The translations under genes were made by a program, and so were the position numbers. Below are positions 41,667 through 50,375 of a DNA stretch of 60,810 bases, piece by piece. Source of the DNA: Thermoflexus sp042408815. GTDB lineage: Bacteria > Chloroflexota > Anaerolineae > Thermoflexales > Thermoflexaceae. The stretch spans positions 1 to 60,810 of the forward strand of contig NZ_JBHOQR010000015.1 of the NCBI RefSeq assembly GCF_042408815.1, read 5' to 3'. The number at the start of each line of letters is the position of its first letter. Within the stretch, counting starts at the first letter, position 1. The notes under the pieces were generated by a model. That model was not told where the DNA came from and did not search any database. It worked only from the letters and a program-made list of their open reading frames with translations.

Positions 41667-44600
41667 ATGAATCGGAGGATCTCCAATCTGATGGTCTGGG
41701 GGCTGCCTGCTGTCTTCGTCTTGCTGGCCATGGCCCCCCTGATCCTCACCCCCGGGATCCTGATGCGGGGGGACGTGGCCCTGTATTTCTACCCCTACTG
41801 GGAAGTGGCCGCCCGGGCAACCCGCGAGGGCCGCCTCCCCCTGTGGAACCCGGATCTCTTCGCCGGTGTTCCATTCCTGGCCAATCCGCAGGTCGGCTTC
41901 TTCTATCCGCTCAATCGAGCCCTCTCATGGCTTCCCGTTCCCCTCGCCTGGAAGATCTCTATCCTTTTCCACACCCTCTGGGCCGCCTGGGGGATGTTCG
42001 GGCTGGCCCGGAGGTTGAGCAACCGGATCGCCGGGGCCGTCGCGGCGGCGGTGGCCTATGCCTTGGGGGGATACTTCCTAGCCCAGGCAGAGCACATCAA
42101 TCAGTTCCAAGCTCTGGCCTGGCTGCCATGGATGGCATGGGCGTGGGCGGCAGGCCGGCCGGCCGGCGTGGGGCTGGCGGGAGCGATGCAGATCCTCTGC
42201 GGCCACGCCCAGACGGTCATGCTCTCCTGGGTAGCCCTCCTGATCTTCTTCGCGCCCTCCCCCGGAGAGCGCTCCACTCTGTCGGGATGGATCCAGGCGT
42301 GGAGAACCGGGGCGCTGGGCGGAGCGCTCGCGGTGGGCCTGAGCGCGATCCAGTGGCTCCCCAGCCTCCAGCTCGCCCAGGCTTCCATCCGGGCAGGCGG
42401 CCTTCCCCTGAATGAGGCCCTCTCGTTCTCCTTGTCGCCCGCGCTCCTCGGCCGGTCGTTGCTCCCCGGACGGGAGGCCCCCGCCTTCACGGAGTTCACC
42501 GCCTACGTGGGCGTCCTGGGGCTGCTGGCCATGACCGCAGGGATCGGCCGGCCGAGCTGGGGACGCTGGGAGATGATGGCCGGGGTGGGATGGCTCTTCG
42601 CCTTGGGCGCTTACAACCCGCTTTACGTGCTCCTCACCGGGCTCCTCCCTCCCCTGCGCGCCTTTCGGGTCCCGGCTCGGTGGCTGGCCCTCTGGGCCTT
42701 CGGGGCCGCCCTGGGGATCGGCGCTGGCTTCGATCGGGGGTTCGCGGGGCTCCCTCGCCAACGGCTCGCCCTCTGGGCTCTGGGCGTTCTTGCGCTGATG
42801 GGCCTTGCCCTCGCGGCCGCACCCATCCGCCCGCCCGGAATGACCGGCCCCCTGGGGCCAGCGGATCCCTCCCGGATGGCGCTCGGATTGGGCCTTCTCT
42901 TGGCCGGGTTCCTTCTGGCGAAGCCGCTCCCCCGGGGATTCTGGCTTGGGCTCTGGGCCGCCGAGCTCATCGGAGCAGCGTGGGGACTTCCCATAAACCG
43001 CCTGACCGCCCCCGAGGCATGGCTCGATCCCCGCCTCCCGGCGGTGGTGTTGCGGGATCTCCTGACCCAGGAAGGACCATGGGCCGGGCGAATCCTGAGC
43101 GTAGTGGATCTTCGTTTTGATCCAGGGGATCTCGGGGAATGGCGGAGCATCTTCCAGGGCCGGCTCTCATCCGAGGGCTTTGAAGAGTTCCTGATCGCCA
43201 CGAAATACAAAGAAGCCCTGGTCGCCAACCTCCCGATGGCCTATGGCCTGCCGACGGTGGATGGCTACGATGGCGGGGTGCTCCCGTTACGGCGCTACAT
43301 CGAGCTGGTCCGCCGCTTCGTCCCCGCCGATCGCCTGTTGATGGACGGGCGGCTATGGGAGACACTGCCCGCCCTTCCGGATCCCCGCTGGCTGCAGATC
43401 CTGGGGGTCCGCTGGATCATCATGGATCGCTTGCGCGATGAGTGGATCGAGGGCGTGTTTTACGATCGTAGCGTCGTGACGGATGCCTGCTCGCCGGAGC
43501 CCATCGAGGCGGGGCCCTTCCCTCCCTTTGAGGCCACCGAGCTGCGCCTGCGGATCTCCTCGCCGTTCCCGCCCCGAACCCCCCTGGGGATCGCGGAGCT
43601 CCAGACGATCGAAGGGGATATCCTCTCGCTTCCGGTGGAAACGGGGGAAGCCGGACGACCCGCTGTCGTCCGCTGGGCGGAGCCTCGCAGGATCCGCCAT
43701 CTGATCCTGCATCCGGATCCTGGAAGCTGCGCGCAGGGCGGATGGCAGGTGGAAGGCGGTGCCCTGGTGGATGGCCGGACCGGCGCGTTTCAGGCGCTGG
43801 TCCTGAGCCCCGGCGGATCCTTCGCGCTGCGCTATGCCGGGGATGTCAAGATCTACGAGTTCCGGAAAAGCCCGCCTCGCCTTTACGGCGTGTGCGCCGC
43901 CGTGTTCGCCCAGAGCGAAGCGGAGGCCATGGCTCGCCTGACCGATCCCGCCTTCGATCCGTCCCAGATGGTGGTGATCGAAAAGGAAGCGGGTCAAGAG
44001 GATGCGGCGCCCCGCCCATGCAAGGTAGAAGTGCGATGGATCCGCTTTATGCCAGAGATCCGTGAAGCGGAGGTCCGTTTTGAGCAAGCAGGATGGCTGG
44101 TGCTGCTGGAATCCCGAGATCGGGGATGGCGAGCGTGGGTCGATGGACAGAAGGCTCCCATCCATCCGGCCAACGGGTTGTTTCAGGCGATCCAGATCCC
44201 AGCGGGCGTTCATCGGGTCCGCTGGGAATACCGACCGGGATCATGGCCGCTGGGAATCGCAACGACCGCCATCAGTCTGCTGATCGGGCTGGGGGCCTGG
44301 GGATGGCGCCGGGCGGGGCGCAGAAAGCCGCCTGGGAGGGAGGCCCGGGAGCCCCCGCGGATCCTCCGAACCGGAAGCGATCTGGCGCCCACCAGCCCCG
44401 TCGGGCCGATCATTCGTTGCGCTACAATAATAGAAGATAATAGAAAATATAAAAAATGGATCGAGAGCGGGTTCCCTGGCCTCCCGGGATCAGGGGGTTG
44501 CACCGATGCGATCCGCGAGAAGATGGCGGGCTGGGTCATGGCTCGGGCTGATCGCCGCCTTCGGGCTGAGCCTGCTGGGATGGCAGTGGCTCCTGAAGGT

Positions 44601-44711
44601 GCCCGTTCCGATCGTCGGGTTCTGGCTGGCGCTGATGGCGCTGTATGGCTTCCTCCTATTCCAGCTTTTCTATCCCCTCCTGGCCCCCACGACCGAAGGC
44701 GAACTGGGTGA
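41667..44711 (+). CDS. YfhO-family-like polytopic membrane protein, C-terminus runs into next gene
   Basis: A 1014-residue frame. The N-terminal half has about twelve helices with LYFYPYWEVAARATREGRLP and LWNPDLFAGVPFLANPQVGF, a YfhO/GT-C-like start, and EHINQFQALAWLPWMAW. The soluble C-terminal half ends in GWLVLLESRDRGWRAWVDGQ and a last helix (LGIATTAISLLIGLGAWGW). Such proteins glycosylate lipids or teichoic-type polymers outside the membrane. After that helix the frame continues for about 140 low-complexity residues through an AT-rich stretch and 206 bases into the next gene, which suggests a lost stop. GAGGA precedes ATG 41667. Confidence 0.85.
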   Translation: MNRRISNLMVWGLPAVFVLLAMAPLILTPGILMRGDVALYFYPYWEVAARATREGRLPLWNPDLFAGVPFLANPQVGFFYPLNRALSWLPVPLAWKISILFHTLWAAWGMFGLARRLSNRIAGAVAAAVAYALGGYFLAQAEHINQFQALAWLPWMAWAWAAGRPAGVGLAGAMQILCGHAQTVMLSWVALLIFFAPSPGERSTLSGWIQAWRTGALGGALAVGLSAIQWLPSLQLAQASIRAGGLPLNEALSFSLSPALLGRSLLPGREAPAFTEFTAYVGVLGLLAMTAGIGRPSWGRWEMMAGVGWLFALGAYNPLYVLLTGLLPPLRAFRVPARWLALWAFGAALGIGAGFDRGFAGLPRQRLALWALGVLALMGLALAAAPIRPPGMTGPLGPADPSRMALGLGLLLAGFLLAKPLPRGFWLGLWAAELIGAAWGLPINRLTAPEAWLDPRLPAVVLRDLLTQEGPWAGRILSVVDLRFDPGDLGEWRSIFQGRLSSEGFEEFLIATKYKEALVANLPMAYGLPTVDGYDGGVLPLRRYIELVRRFVPADRLLMDGRLWETLPALPDPRWLQILGVRWIIMDRLRDEWIEGVFYDRSVVTDACSPEPIEAGPFPPFEATELRLRISSPFPPRTPLGIAELQTIEGDILSLPVETGEAGRPAVVRWAEPRRIRHLILHPDPGSCAQGGWQVEGGALVDGRTGAFQALVLSPGGSFALRYAGDVKIYEFRKSPPRLYGVCAAVFAQSEAEAMARLTDPAFDPSQMVVIEKEAGQEDAAPRPCKVEVRWIRFMPEIREAEVRFEQAGWLVLLESRDRGWRAWVDGQKAPIHPANGLFQAIQIPAGVHRVRWEYRPGSWPLGIATTAISLLIGLGAWGWRRAGRRKPPGREAREPPRILRTGSDLAPTSPVGPIIRCATIIEDNRKYKKWIESGFPGLPGSGGCTDAIREKMAGWVMARADRRLRAEPAGMAVAPEGARSDRRVLAGADGAVWLPPIPAFLSPPGPHDRRRTG
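44415..44460 (+). promoter_or_regulatory. AT-rich promoter-like island ahead of the SPFH locus
   Basis: In very GC-rich surroundings this stretch holds TTGCGC, TACAAT, GATAAT and TATAAAA in close order. GATAAT with TTCGTT 17 bases upstream is one reading. It is inside the over-run of the preceding frame and 50-90 bases before the next start. Confidence 0.4.
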
Positions 44712-45699
44712 TCTGCGCCGAGCGTTCACGTATTTTCTCTTCGGGAGATTACAAACCCTGGGCGCTGTGGATGCCGGCCAGCCGCGGAATCCCTCTGAAC
44801 CCCGAGCTGGGCCCGGGCTCTGGCTCCTGGATGCCCGGAGCGCCCTGGCGATCGAACGCGAGGGGCAGCTGACCCGGATCGCGGGGCCTGGCCTGGCCTG
44901 GCTCAGCAAGAGGGAACAGGTAGCCGCCTTCGTAGACCTTCGCCCCCAGGTGTTTCCTCGAGCCGACGCCTCCCCCCTTCAGATCCGCACGCAGGATGGG
45001 ATCCCCTTGGATCTGGAGCTTCGCACCGCTGTCTCCTTCCTGGCTCAGAGAATCCCCCATGAATTGTCCCGACGCTCTCCGTATTTCCATCCTCCGAATT
45101 CGATCCGGTGGGCCATCACCCAGGCATTGCGAGCCGCTCGTGTCGATGAGGATCGCCTCCTCCAGTGGTTTGAGCTTCCCCATGAAATGGCGCGCAGAGA
45201 GCTGGCGATTCGGATAGGGAACTGGCTATTTGATCAGCTCTTCCTCTTTGATCAGCAAGGTCATGAAGGGAGGCCACCCGCCACGCCGCTGGCCCGACTG
45301 GCCGAGAGGATACGGGCGACCCTTCATCAAGATCTGATCCGAATGGGCATTCGACTGAATCGCCTGCGGGTCACTCTGAAAAAGGTGCCGGAGGAGGCGC
45401 TGCGCCAGCGGGTGGAGGTCTGGCGCAGCCAGTGGGCTGCCCGCCTGGCCCGGTGGATCAGCCTGGCGGAATCAGAGATGCTCATGGAATACGCCCGCGC
45501 TCGCCATGCCTCCCAGATGGAGATGCTGCAGGCGATCAACGAGGTGCTCGCCGCGTATCCAGAGGTCCCGCCTGATGTGATCCTCCTGCACTTCCTGGAG
45601 ACCCTGGACGCCACCATCCGACAGAGCGGCTTAGCGCTTCCAGAGGAATTAAAGCAACTATGGGATTATCTGCGCGGCAAGGAGTCAGATGCCTCATGA
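44506..45699 (+). CDS. SPFH/Band-7-like membrane protein A
   Basis: The 397-residue protein begins with two helices (SWLGLIAAFGLSLLGWQWLL and PIVGFWLALMALYGFLLFQL). A domain like Band 7 follows: LTRIAGPGLAWLSKREQVAA, FVDLRPQVFP, IRTQDGIPLDLELRTAVSFL, which copies the order GPG ... DLRxQ ... T-x-DG of stomatins and HflK/C. The rest is helical (LIRMGIRLNRLRVTLKKVPE, YARARHASQMEMLQAINEVL), as in the SPFH coiled coil. No named ortholog known to me. GGGGG precedes ATG 44506. Its stop overlaps the next gene (ATGA). Confidence 0.75.
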   Translation: MRSARRWRAGSWLGLIAAFGLSLLGWQWLLKVPVPIVGFWLALMALYGFLLFQLFYPLLAPTTEGELGDLRRAFTYFLFGRLQTLGAVDAGQPRNPSEPRAGPGLWLLDARSALAIEREGQLTRIAGPGLAWLSKREQVAAFVDLRPQVFPRADASPLQIRTQDGIPLDLELRTAVSFLAQRIPHELSRRSPYFHPPNSIRWAITQALRAARVDEDRLLQWFELPHEMARRELAIRIGNWLFDQLFLFDQQGHEGRPPATPLARLAERIRATLHQDLIRMGIRLNRLRVTLKKVPEEALRQRVEVWRSQWAARLARWISLAESEMLMEYARARHASQMEMLQAINEVLAAYPEVPPDVILLHFLETLDATIRQSGLALPEELKQLWDYLRGKESDAS

Positions 45700-47108
45700 G
45701 AGGCCATGCGCGGTCCGAAGCCCAGAGGATGATTGGCTCGCCAATGCAAGCTGCGCTGCTTCTGATGATCAGCATCTTCTGCTGCCTCCTGCCATCGGCG
45801 TTCTTTGTGGTATGGCGCGCCTCCCCCTCGATTCGCGAGCTCAGTCTGGGATTATTCCTGGGGCTGCTCATGGAGGCAGCGCTGCTCGCCTTCTTTACGA
45901 TCCAGGCCGCCGCTTTCATGGAGCGGATGTATCGGATCGCCCGGGGCCATGCCATCGAATGGATCCTCCGCTCGCTGTTCCTTTCGGAATCGGAACTTCC
46001 AATCGGCGAGGTGCGAAACGGGGATCTGACGCCCGCCACCCAGGGTTCCGTCCTGGTTCGCGTGGGCGGACCGGGGACGCTGATCGTGCACGAGAGCAAC
46101 CTGGTCCTGCTGGAACGGGGCGGCAGCTTCGCCCGCCTCATCGGTCCCGGCCGACGGCCTCTCCGTCGCTTCGAACGCCCTGCCCTGGTCCTGGATCTCC
46201 GGCCTCAATCCCGCCGGCGGCAGGTGAACGCTTGGACCCGCGATGGCTTGCCGGTTCGGAGCACGCTGTATTTGAGCTGCCGGTTGCACTGGCAACCGAA
46301 CGAGCCAGGGAATGAGGCCCGCTTGATCCGCATGGCCTATCAGTTGGATACGGGATCCCGGGGGAAAGGCTACGGTATCGATTGGGCGGGGGAGCTGGCC
46401 GACGAGGCCCGCGTCCTGCTGGCCCGCCGCCTGGGGAAGCTCTGGTTCGATGAACTGTGGTCCCCTTACCTGGCGGCTCTGCATGCGTCTCCTTCCCATG
46501 GGCCGCGTGTCCTTGGGGAGTCCTCCCCGGATATGCAAACCCCGGAGCCTTGGGGGATTCCCGAACGTCCGCCTGAAGATGCTCCGATCCCGGCGCGCTG
46601 GGAGGAAATCCGCCAGGAGATTCGAGCAGAACTCGAACAATGGATCCGCGACCACAACTGGGAAGTCGAGATCCTGCATTTCGCCTTCGACCCGCCCGTC
46701 CCCTGGCCCGAGACGGAGCCGATGATCCGGGAGGCCTGGCTGGAGCACTGGCGGGTGCCATGGAGGGGATGGGCGGTGCATCTACGGTCCCGCGCGATGC
46801 GAGAACAGGTGCGCCAGCGGGAGCTGGCCCGCACCATGGGACAGCGCGAGCTCCTCGAGGCGATTGTCGCAGTGGTCCAGCAGGAACGGCCCCTGGAGGA
46901 CCCCCAGCGGGGGCTACAACGGCTGCTGCTGCGTCTGGTGGAGCTGATGCGGCACTGGTCGCATCCCGATTCCGAGTTGCTGACGCCCACCGATTTGCTC
47001 GAGCTCGTCCATCATCTCCGGCGTATGATGCAGCGTCCCTCTCCCGAAGGAGGAAGCGATGCTCGAGGATCTCCGCCTCCTTTCCCAACTGATCCGGGCC
47101 TTGAATGA
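45696..47108 (+). CDS. SPFH/Band-7-like membrane protein B
   Basis: The 470-residue protein has two N-terminal helices (AALLLMISIFCCLLPSAFFV; LGLFLGLLMEAALLAFFTIQ) and a Band-7-like domain with VRVGGPGTLIVHESNLVLLE, FARLIGPGRRPLRRFE, LVLDLRPQSRRRQVNAWTRD and GLPVRSTLYLSCRLHW, parallel to protein A. A helical C-terminal part follows (REQVRQRELARTMGQRELLE), and a proline-rich end. A and B are thus paralogs, like the HflK/HflC pair. ATG 45696 overlaps the upstream stop, with AAGGAG ten bases before. Its last 50 bases overlap the peptidase gene. Confidence 0.75.
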   Translation: MRGHARSEAQRMIGSPMQAALLLMISIFCCLLPSAFFVVWRASPSIRELSLGLFLGLLMEAALLAFFTIQAAAFMERMYRIARGHAIEWILRSLFLSESELPIGEVRNGDLTPATQGSVLVRVGGPGTLIVHESNLVLLERGGSFARLIGPGRRPLRRFERPALVLDLRPQSRRRQVNAWTRDGLPVRSTLYLSCRLHWQPNEPGNEARLIRMAYQLDTGSRGKGYGIDWAGELADEARVLLARRLGKLWFDELWSPYLAALHASPSHGPRVLGESSPDMQTPEPWGIPERPPEDAPIPARWEEIRQEIRAELEQWIRDHNWEVEILHFAFDPPVPWPETEPMIREAWLEHWRVPWRGWAVHLRSRAMREQVRQRELARTMGQRELLEAIVAVVQQERPLEDPQRGLQRLLLRLVELMRHWSHPDSELLTPTDLLELVHHLRRMMQRPSPEGGSDARGSPPPFPTDPGLE

Positions 47109-48222
47109 GGACCCCCATCCGGGCCTGAGGCGCCTGAGCGATCTGCTGAGCGAGACCTCGCCGGATCGAGGGGAGCTCCGCCGCCTGTGCCAGCTATTGA
47201 TCTCCATCCCTGCGGAGGACTCCATCCGGCCGGGGGAAGCTTTCCGATGCCGCCTGGGCGCTCAGATGATTCAGATGGCGCTGGATCGGGAGGAGCCGTG
47301 GTTTTCGCCGCCTGCGGCCCAGCGGCAGCTCAGCGCATACGGCCGCGCCCTTCGCCTTCACGGAATGGCGCTTCCCGAGGCCCTAATCGCCTTGCTCGGG
47401 GCTCGATGGCTTCGGCCCCACGATCCGGCATGGGCTTTGGAAATGGCCCAGCGCGCGGAGCGCATCCTGGAGGATCTCAGCCGCGCGGCCACGCTCCAGG
47501 GGAGGCCCCATGCGGAACTGCACGACGCGATCCGGCAGGCCCGACAACTCATCCGGAAGATCCTGGCAGATTCCCCTCGCCTCCCCCCGGAGGAGACGGC
47601 GGGGGCTCCGGGGATGCGGCGGTCTGCGCCCGAGCTCACTCCATCCAGCTCCCCGGAAGAAAGGATCCCGGCCCTCGCGGGGCCGCTCCGCCCGGCGAAG
47701 CTCTTCCTAGTCTCGTTCACCTTGCTGCCAGACACCCATCCCCGGGCTGGCGATCTGCAGTTTCTGGACTCGCAGACAACCGCGCACCCGTCGGACGAAG
47801 CCGATGTCCTGATCGAAATGCTGGAGGTTGGCGGTCGAATTTATCAACTCTATGTGGAAAAGGACATGGAGCCCATCGTCCGCGTTCGCCCGGATCAGAT
47901 CCTGGTGCTCCGCGTGGAGGGCGATAGCATGCGGGAGGCCGGTATCGGATCCGGGGACCTGATCCTAGCACAACGTGTTCCGGGCATGGAAGCACGGGAT
48001 CCCTCGTTCTGGATTTCGCTACTCGGGCGGCTGGTACTGGCAGTGCTCGTGGAGCGGTATCAGATCGAGACGCACCAGGCCTTTTTGATCAAGCGGTTAA
48101 CCCGTCGGGACAACCGGTGGTGGTTATGCCCGGAGAACCCCGATTTTGAGGAAATCCTGCTGGAGCCCGGCCTCCACGAGCTGCACCCGGTCCTCGCGAT
48201 CCTGAAGCCGATCCCCTCGTGA
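47059..48222 (+). CDS. Protein with C-terminal S24 (LexA/signal-peptidase-like) Ser-Lys peptidase domain
   Basis: The 387-residue protein has a helical N-terminal half of about 180 residues that I do not recognise, a linker, then a beta-rich C-terminal domain. ILVLRVEGDSMREAGIGSGD places the nucleophile at S290, and AFLIKRLTRRDNRWWLCPEN the general base at K345, with PENPDFEEI ending the fold. This is the S24 pattern; the Ser-Lys gap is 55 residues, longer than in LexA, owing to an insert PGMEARDPSFWISLL. There is no helix-turn-helix or membrane helix. GGAGGAAGCG before ATG 47059 makes the 50-base overlap with gene B credible. Confidence 0.75.
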   Translation: MLEDLRLLSQLIRALNEDPHPGLRRLSDLLSETSPDRGELRRLCQLLISIPAEDSIRPGEAFRCRLGAQMIQMALDREEPWFSPPAAQRQLSAYGRALRLHGMALPEALIALLGARWLRPHDPAWALEMAQRAERILEDLSRAATLQGRPHAELHDAIRQARQLIRKILADSPRLPPEETAGAPGMRRSAPELTPSSSPEERIPALAGPLRPAKLFLVSFTLLPDTHPRAGDLQFLDSQTTAHPSDEADVLIEMLEVGGRIYQLYVEKDMEPIVRVRPDQILVLRVEGDSMREAGIGSGDLILAQRVPGMEARDPSFWISLLGRLVLAVLVERYQIETHQAFLIKRLTRRDNRWWLCPENPDFEEILLEPGLHELHPVLAILKPIPS

Positions 48223-48253
48223 AGGGAGCACCGTGCTTCGGAAGCCTGATATA

Positions 48254-48262
48254 TGCTAAGAT
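48254..48262 (+). promoter_or_regulatory. Extended -10 promoter ahead of the USP-GpgS gene
   Basis: TGCTAAGAT (TG-N-TAAGAT) lies 32 bases past the peptidase-gene stop and 200 bases before the next start, suggesting a separate transcript with a long leader. The -35 region is weak. Confidence 0.4.
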
Positions 48263-48324
48263 AACAGTGCCGCTGGAGAAGAGATCCCCCGTGCACCGTC
48301 CGGAATCGCAGCAGGACTTACGTT

Positions 48325-48387
48325 GTTGGGCTCCCGTTCAGGGAGACATGATAACCCCTTCCGCAAAGCCTCAGGGTGGAGCCCAAC
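48325..48387 (+). promoter_or_regulatory. Inverted repeat in the leader of the USP-GpgS gene
   Basis: GTTGGGCTCC (48325-48334) is perfectly complementary to GGAGCCCAAC (48378-48387). A second foldable stretch, CCGTTC with AGATC/GATCT and GAACGG, follows at about 48422-48455, just before the ribosome site. Together they give a structured 5' leader of unknown function. Confidence 0.4.
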
Positions 48388-48464
48388 CGCGTGACTTCTG
48401 GAGGCGAGGAAGATCAAAGCGCCGTTCAGATCGTCTTGGGATCTGTTCAGAACGGGGGAAGGGG

Positions 48465-50297
48465 ATGCCCTTTGATTCGATTCTGATCCCGGTGGAAGAA
48501 GTGGAGGCCGCTGCGACATTGCTCCCCCTGGCCCGAGCGCTGCTTTCCCAGGGGAGCGGGGAAATCCTATTGCTGGGCCTGGTTCCCCTCCCTTCTGATG
48601 TTTCCCTCAGCCACGGCACAGCAGCGGCGCGGGCGCTCCGCCAGCGCCTGATGGCCCTCGCGGCAGCCCATCCGGAACTCCCCCTTCGCGTCCGCCCGCG
48701 CATTCGCGTCTCCTACGTGCCATGGGAGGAGGTATTGCACTTCCTGCAATCGAACCGTGTTTCTCTCATGCTCCTTCCCTGGGATGGAAATCCGGAGGGA
48801 TGGATGCTGGGGGTCCCTCTCTCCCGGGTGCTTCAGGAAGCGCCTTGCGACCTTCTGCTGGCCCGGGGCTCGATCGAGACCCCCTGGCGGCGGATCCTGC
48901 TGCCGGTGCGGGGCGGCCCCTACACCCAGCTGGCCCTGGAAGTAGCCCTCACCCTGGCCGAAGCATGGGATGGCCAGGTGACCCTGCTCCACGCGGCCTC
49001 GGAAGCCCGACGGATCGCTGCGGCGTTCCGCCCGCTCGCCCGGCAGTTCCCCCGCATCGCCCGGCAGATGGTCGCCCACGGCGAGGTCGCCCAGGCCGTT
49101 CTGGAGGCGCTTCCGCACCACGATGGGATCGTGATGGGCGCCTCCACCCGGCCAGGGGGCGGCGGACCCCAGCCCCTAGGCCCTCTGGCCCGAGCCCTGG
49201 CGGAAGCGGCATCGAAGCCGCTGATCCTGGTGAAAGCTGCTCGAGCCTTCCTCCCCGGGCAACCCCGTCCACGGGGAGCGCCAGCCCAGCTTCCCATCTC
49301 CGTTCTGGTCGACAAGTGGTTCGCAGAGAACACCTTCGATGCGGAGGAGTTTAGCGACCTCCATGAGCTGGTGGCCCTGAAACGGACCCAGGGGGTGACC
49401 ATCAGCTTAGGACTGCCTACCCTCAACGAGGAAGCGACCATCAGTTCGATCCTCGCCATCGCCCGGGAGACCATGATGGAGCGCTATCCCCTCCTAGATG
49501 AAATCGTGGTGATCGATAGCGCCTCGACCGATCGCACTCGGGAGATCGCCCGGGCGATGGGGTTCCCGGTCTACACCCATCCCGAAGTCCTCCCCGAGGT
49601 GGGATCCTACCGCGGGAAGGGGGAGGCATTGTGGAAGAGCCTGTATCTCTTAAAGGGGGATATCATCGTCTGGACAGACACCGACATCACCAATTACCAT
49701 CCCCGCTTCATCTATGGGTTGATCGGCCCACTCCTGCGCTCGCCCCGTATCGGCCTGGTGAAGGGCTTCTACCGGCGGCCCATCCGGATCGGTGAGAAGC
49801 TGCAGGCCGGAGGCGGAGGGCGGGTGACGGAACTGGTGGCGCGACCGCTGATCAACCTGTTCTTCCCTGAGCTTTCCGGCCTGATCCAGCCTCTCTCCGG
49901 AGAATACGCGGGCCGGCGGGAAGTGTTGGAGCAGGTGCCGTTTTTCACCGGCTACGGCGTGGAGATCGGCCTGCTCATCGACATCCTGGAGCGCTTTGGC
50001 CTCTGGTCCATCGCCCAGGTGGATCTCCAGGAGCGGATCCATCGCAATCAGGATCTGGAGGCCCTGTCCAAGATGTCCTTCGCTATCATCCAGGTGGTGA
50101 TCCGCCGCCTGGAAGATCGGCACAAGATCCAGCTGCTGGAGGAGGTCAACCGCTCCATGAAGCTGATCCGCCACGAGCCGGGCCGATACTATCTGGAGGT
50201 GGAGGAAATCGGGGACGCCGAGCGACCGCCGATGATCACCATCCCGGCCTATCGGGAGAAATTCCGGAAGGCGGAGCGGGCGATCGTTTCCCCTTGA
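48465..50297 (+). CDS. gpgS: Fusion of two universal-stress (USP) domains with glucosyl-3-phosphoglycerate synthase
   Basis: The 610-residue protein begins with two USP-like domains (FDSILIPVEEVEAAATLLPL; WRRILLPVRGGPYTQLALEV, ending GIVMGASTRPGGGG). From about residue 310 comes a GT81 glycosyltransferase: ISLGLPTLNEEATISSIL, VVIDSASTDRTREIA, YRGKGEALWKSLYLLKGDII, VWTDTDITNYHPRFIYGL, VKGFYRRPIRIGEKLQAGGG and GRVTELVARPLIN. GpgS joins a nucleotide-glucose to 3-phosphoglycerate, on the way to glucosylglycerate, a compatible solute. No gpgP phosphatase gene lies near. GGGGGAAGGGG precedes ATG 48465. Confidence 0.9.
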   Translation: MPFDSILIPVEEVEAAATLLPLARALLSQGSGEILLLGLVPLPSDVSLSHGTAAARALRQRLMALAAAHPELPLRVRPRIRVSYVPWEEVLHFLQSNRVSLMLLPWDGNPEGWMLGVPLSRVLQEAPCDLLLARGSIETPWRRILLPVRGGPYTQLALEVALTLAEAWDGQVTLLHAASEARRIAAAFRPLARQFPRIARQMVAHGEVAQAVLEALPHHDGIVMGASTRPGGGGPQPLGPLARALAEAASKPLILVKAARAFLPGQPRPRGAPAQLPISVLVDKWFAENTFDAEEFSDLHELVALKRTQGVTISLGLPTLNEEATISSILAIARETMMERYPLLDEIVVIDSASTDRTREIARAMGFPVYTHPEVLPEVGSYRGKGEALWKSLYLLKGDIIVWTDTDITNYHPRFIYGLIGPLLRSPRIGLVKGFYRRPIRIGEKLQAGGGGRVTELVARPLINLFFPELSGLIQPLSGEYAGRREVLEQVPFFTGYGVEIGLLIDILERFGLWSIAQVDLQERIHRNQDLEALSKMSFAIIQVVIRRLEDRHKIQLLEEVNRSMKLIRHEPGRYYLEVEEIGDAERPPMITIPAYREKFRKAERAIVSP

Positions 50298-50375
50298 GCC
50301 CTGCCCCATCGGGGCATTCTCCCCACGCGGCTTCGCCGCTGGGTGAAAACCCACTGCTCGGGGGAGGACCGGCAT

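Noticed and set aside
50294..50375. Palindromic GC-rich stretch with GTGAAAAC between gpgS and nfo as a third copy of the dispersed repeat
   Set aside because: It shares only a short GTGAAAAC end with copy 1 and lacks the GCCGAT hairpin core.
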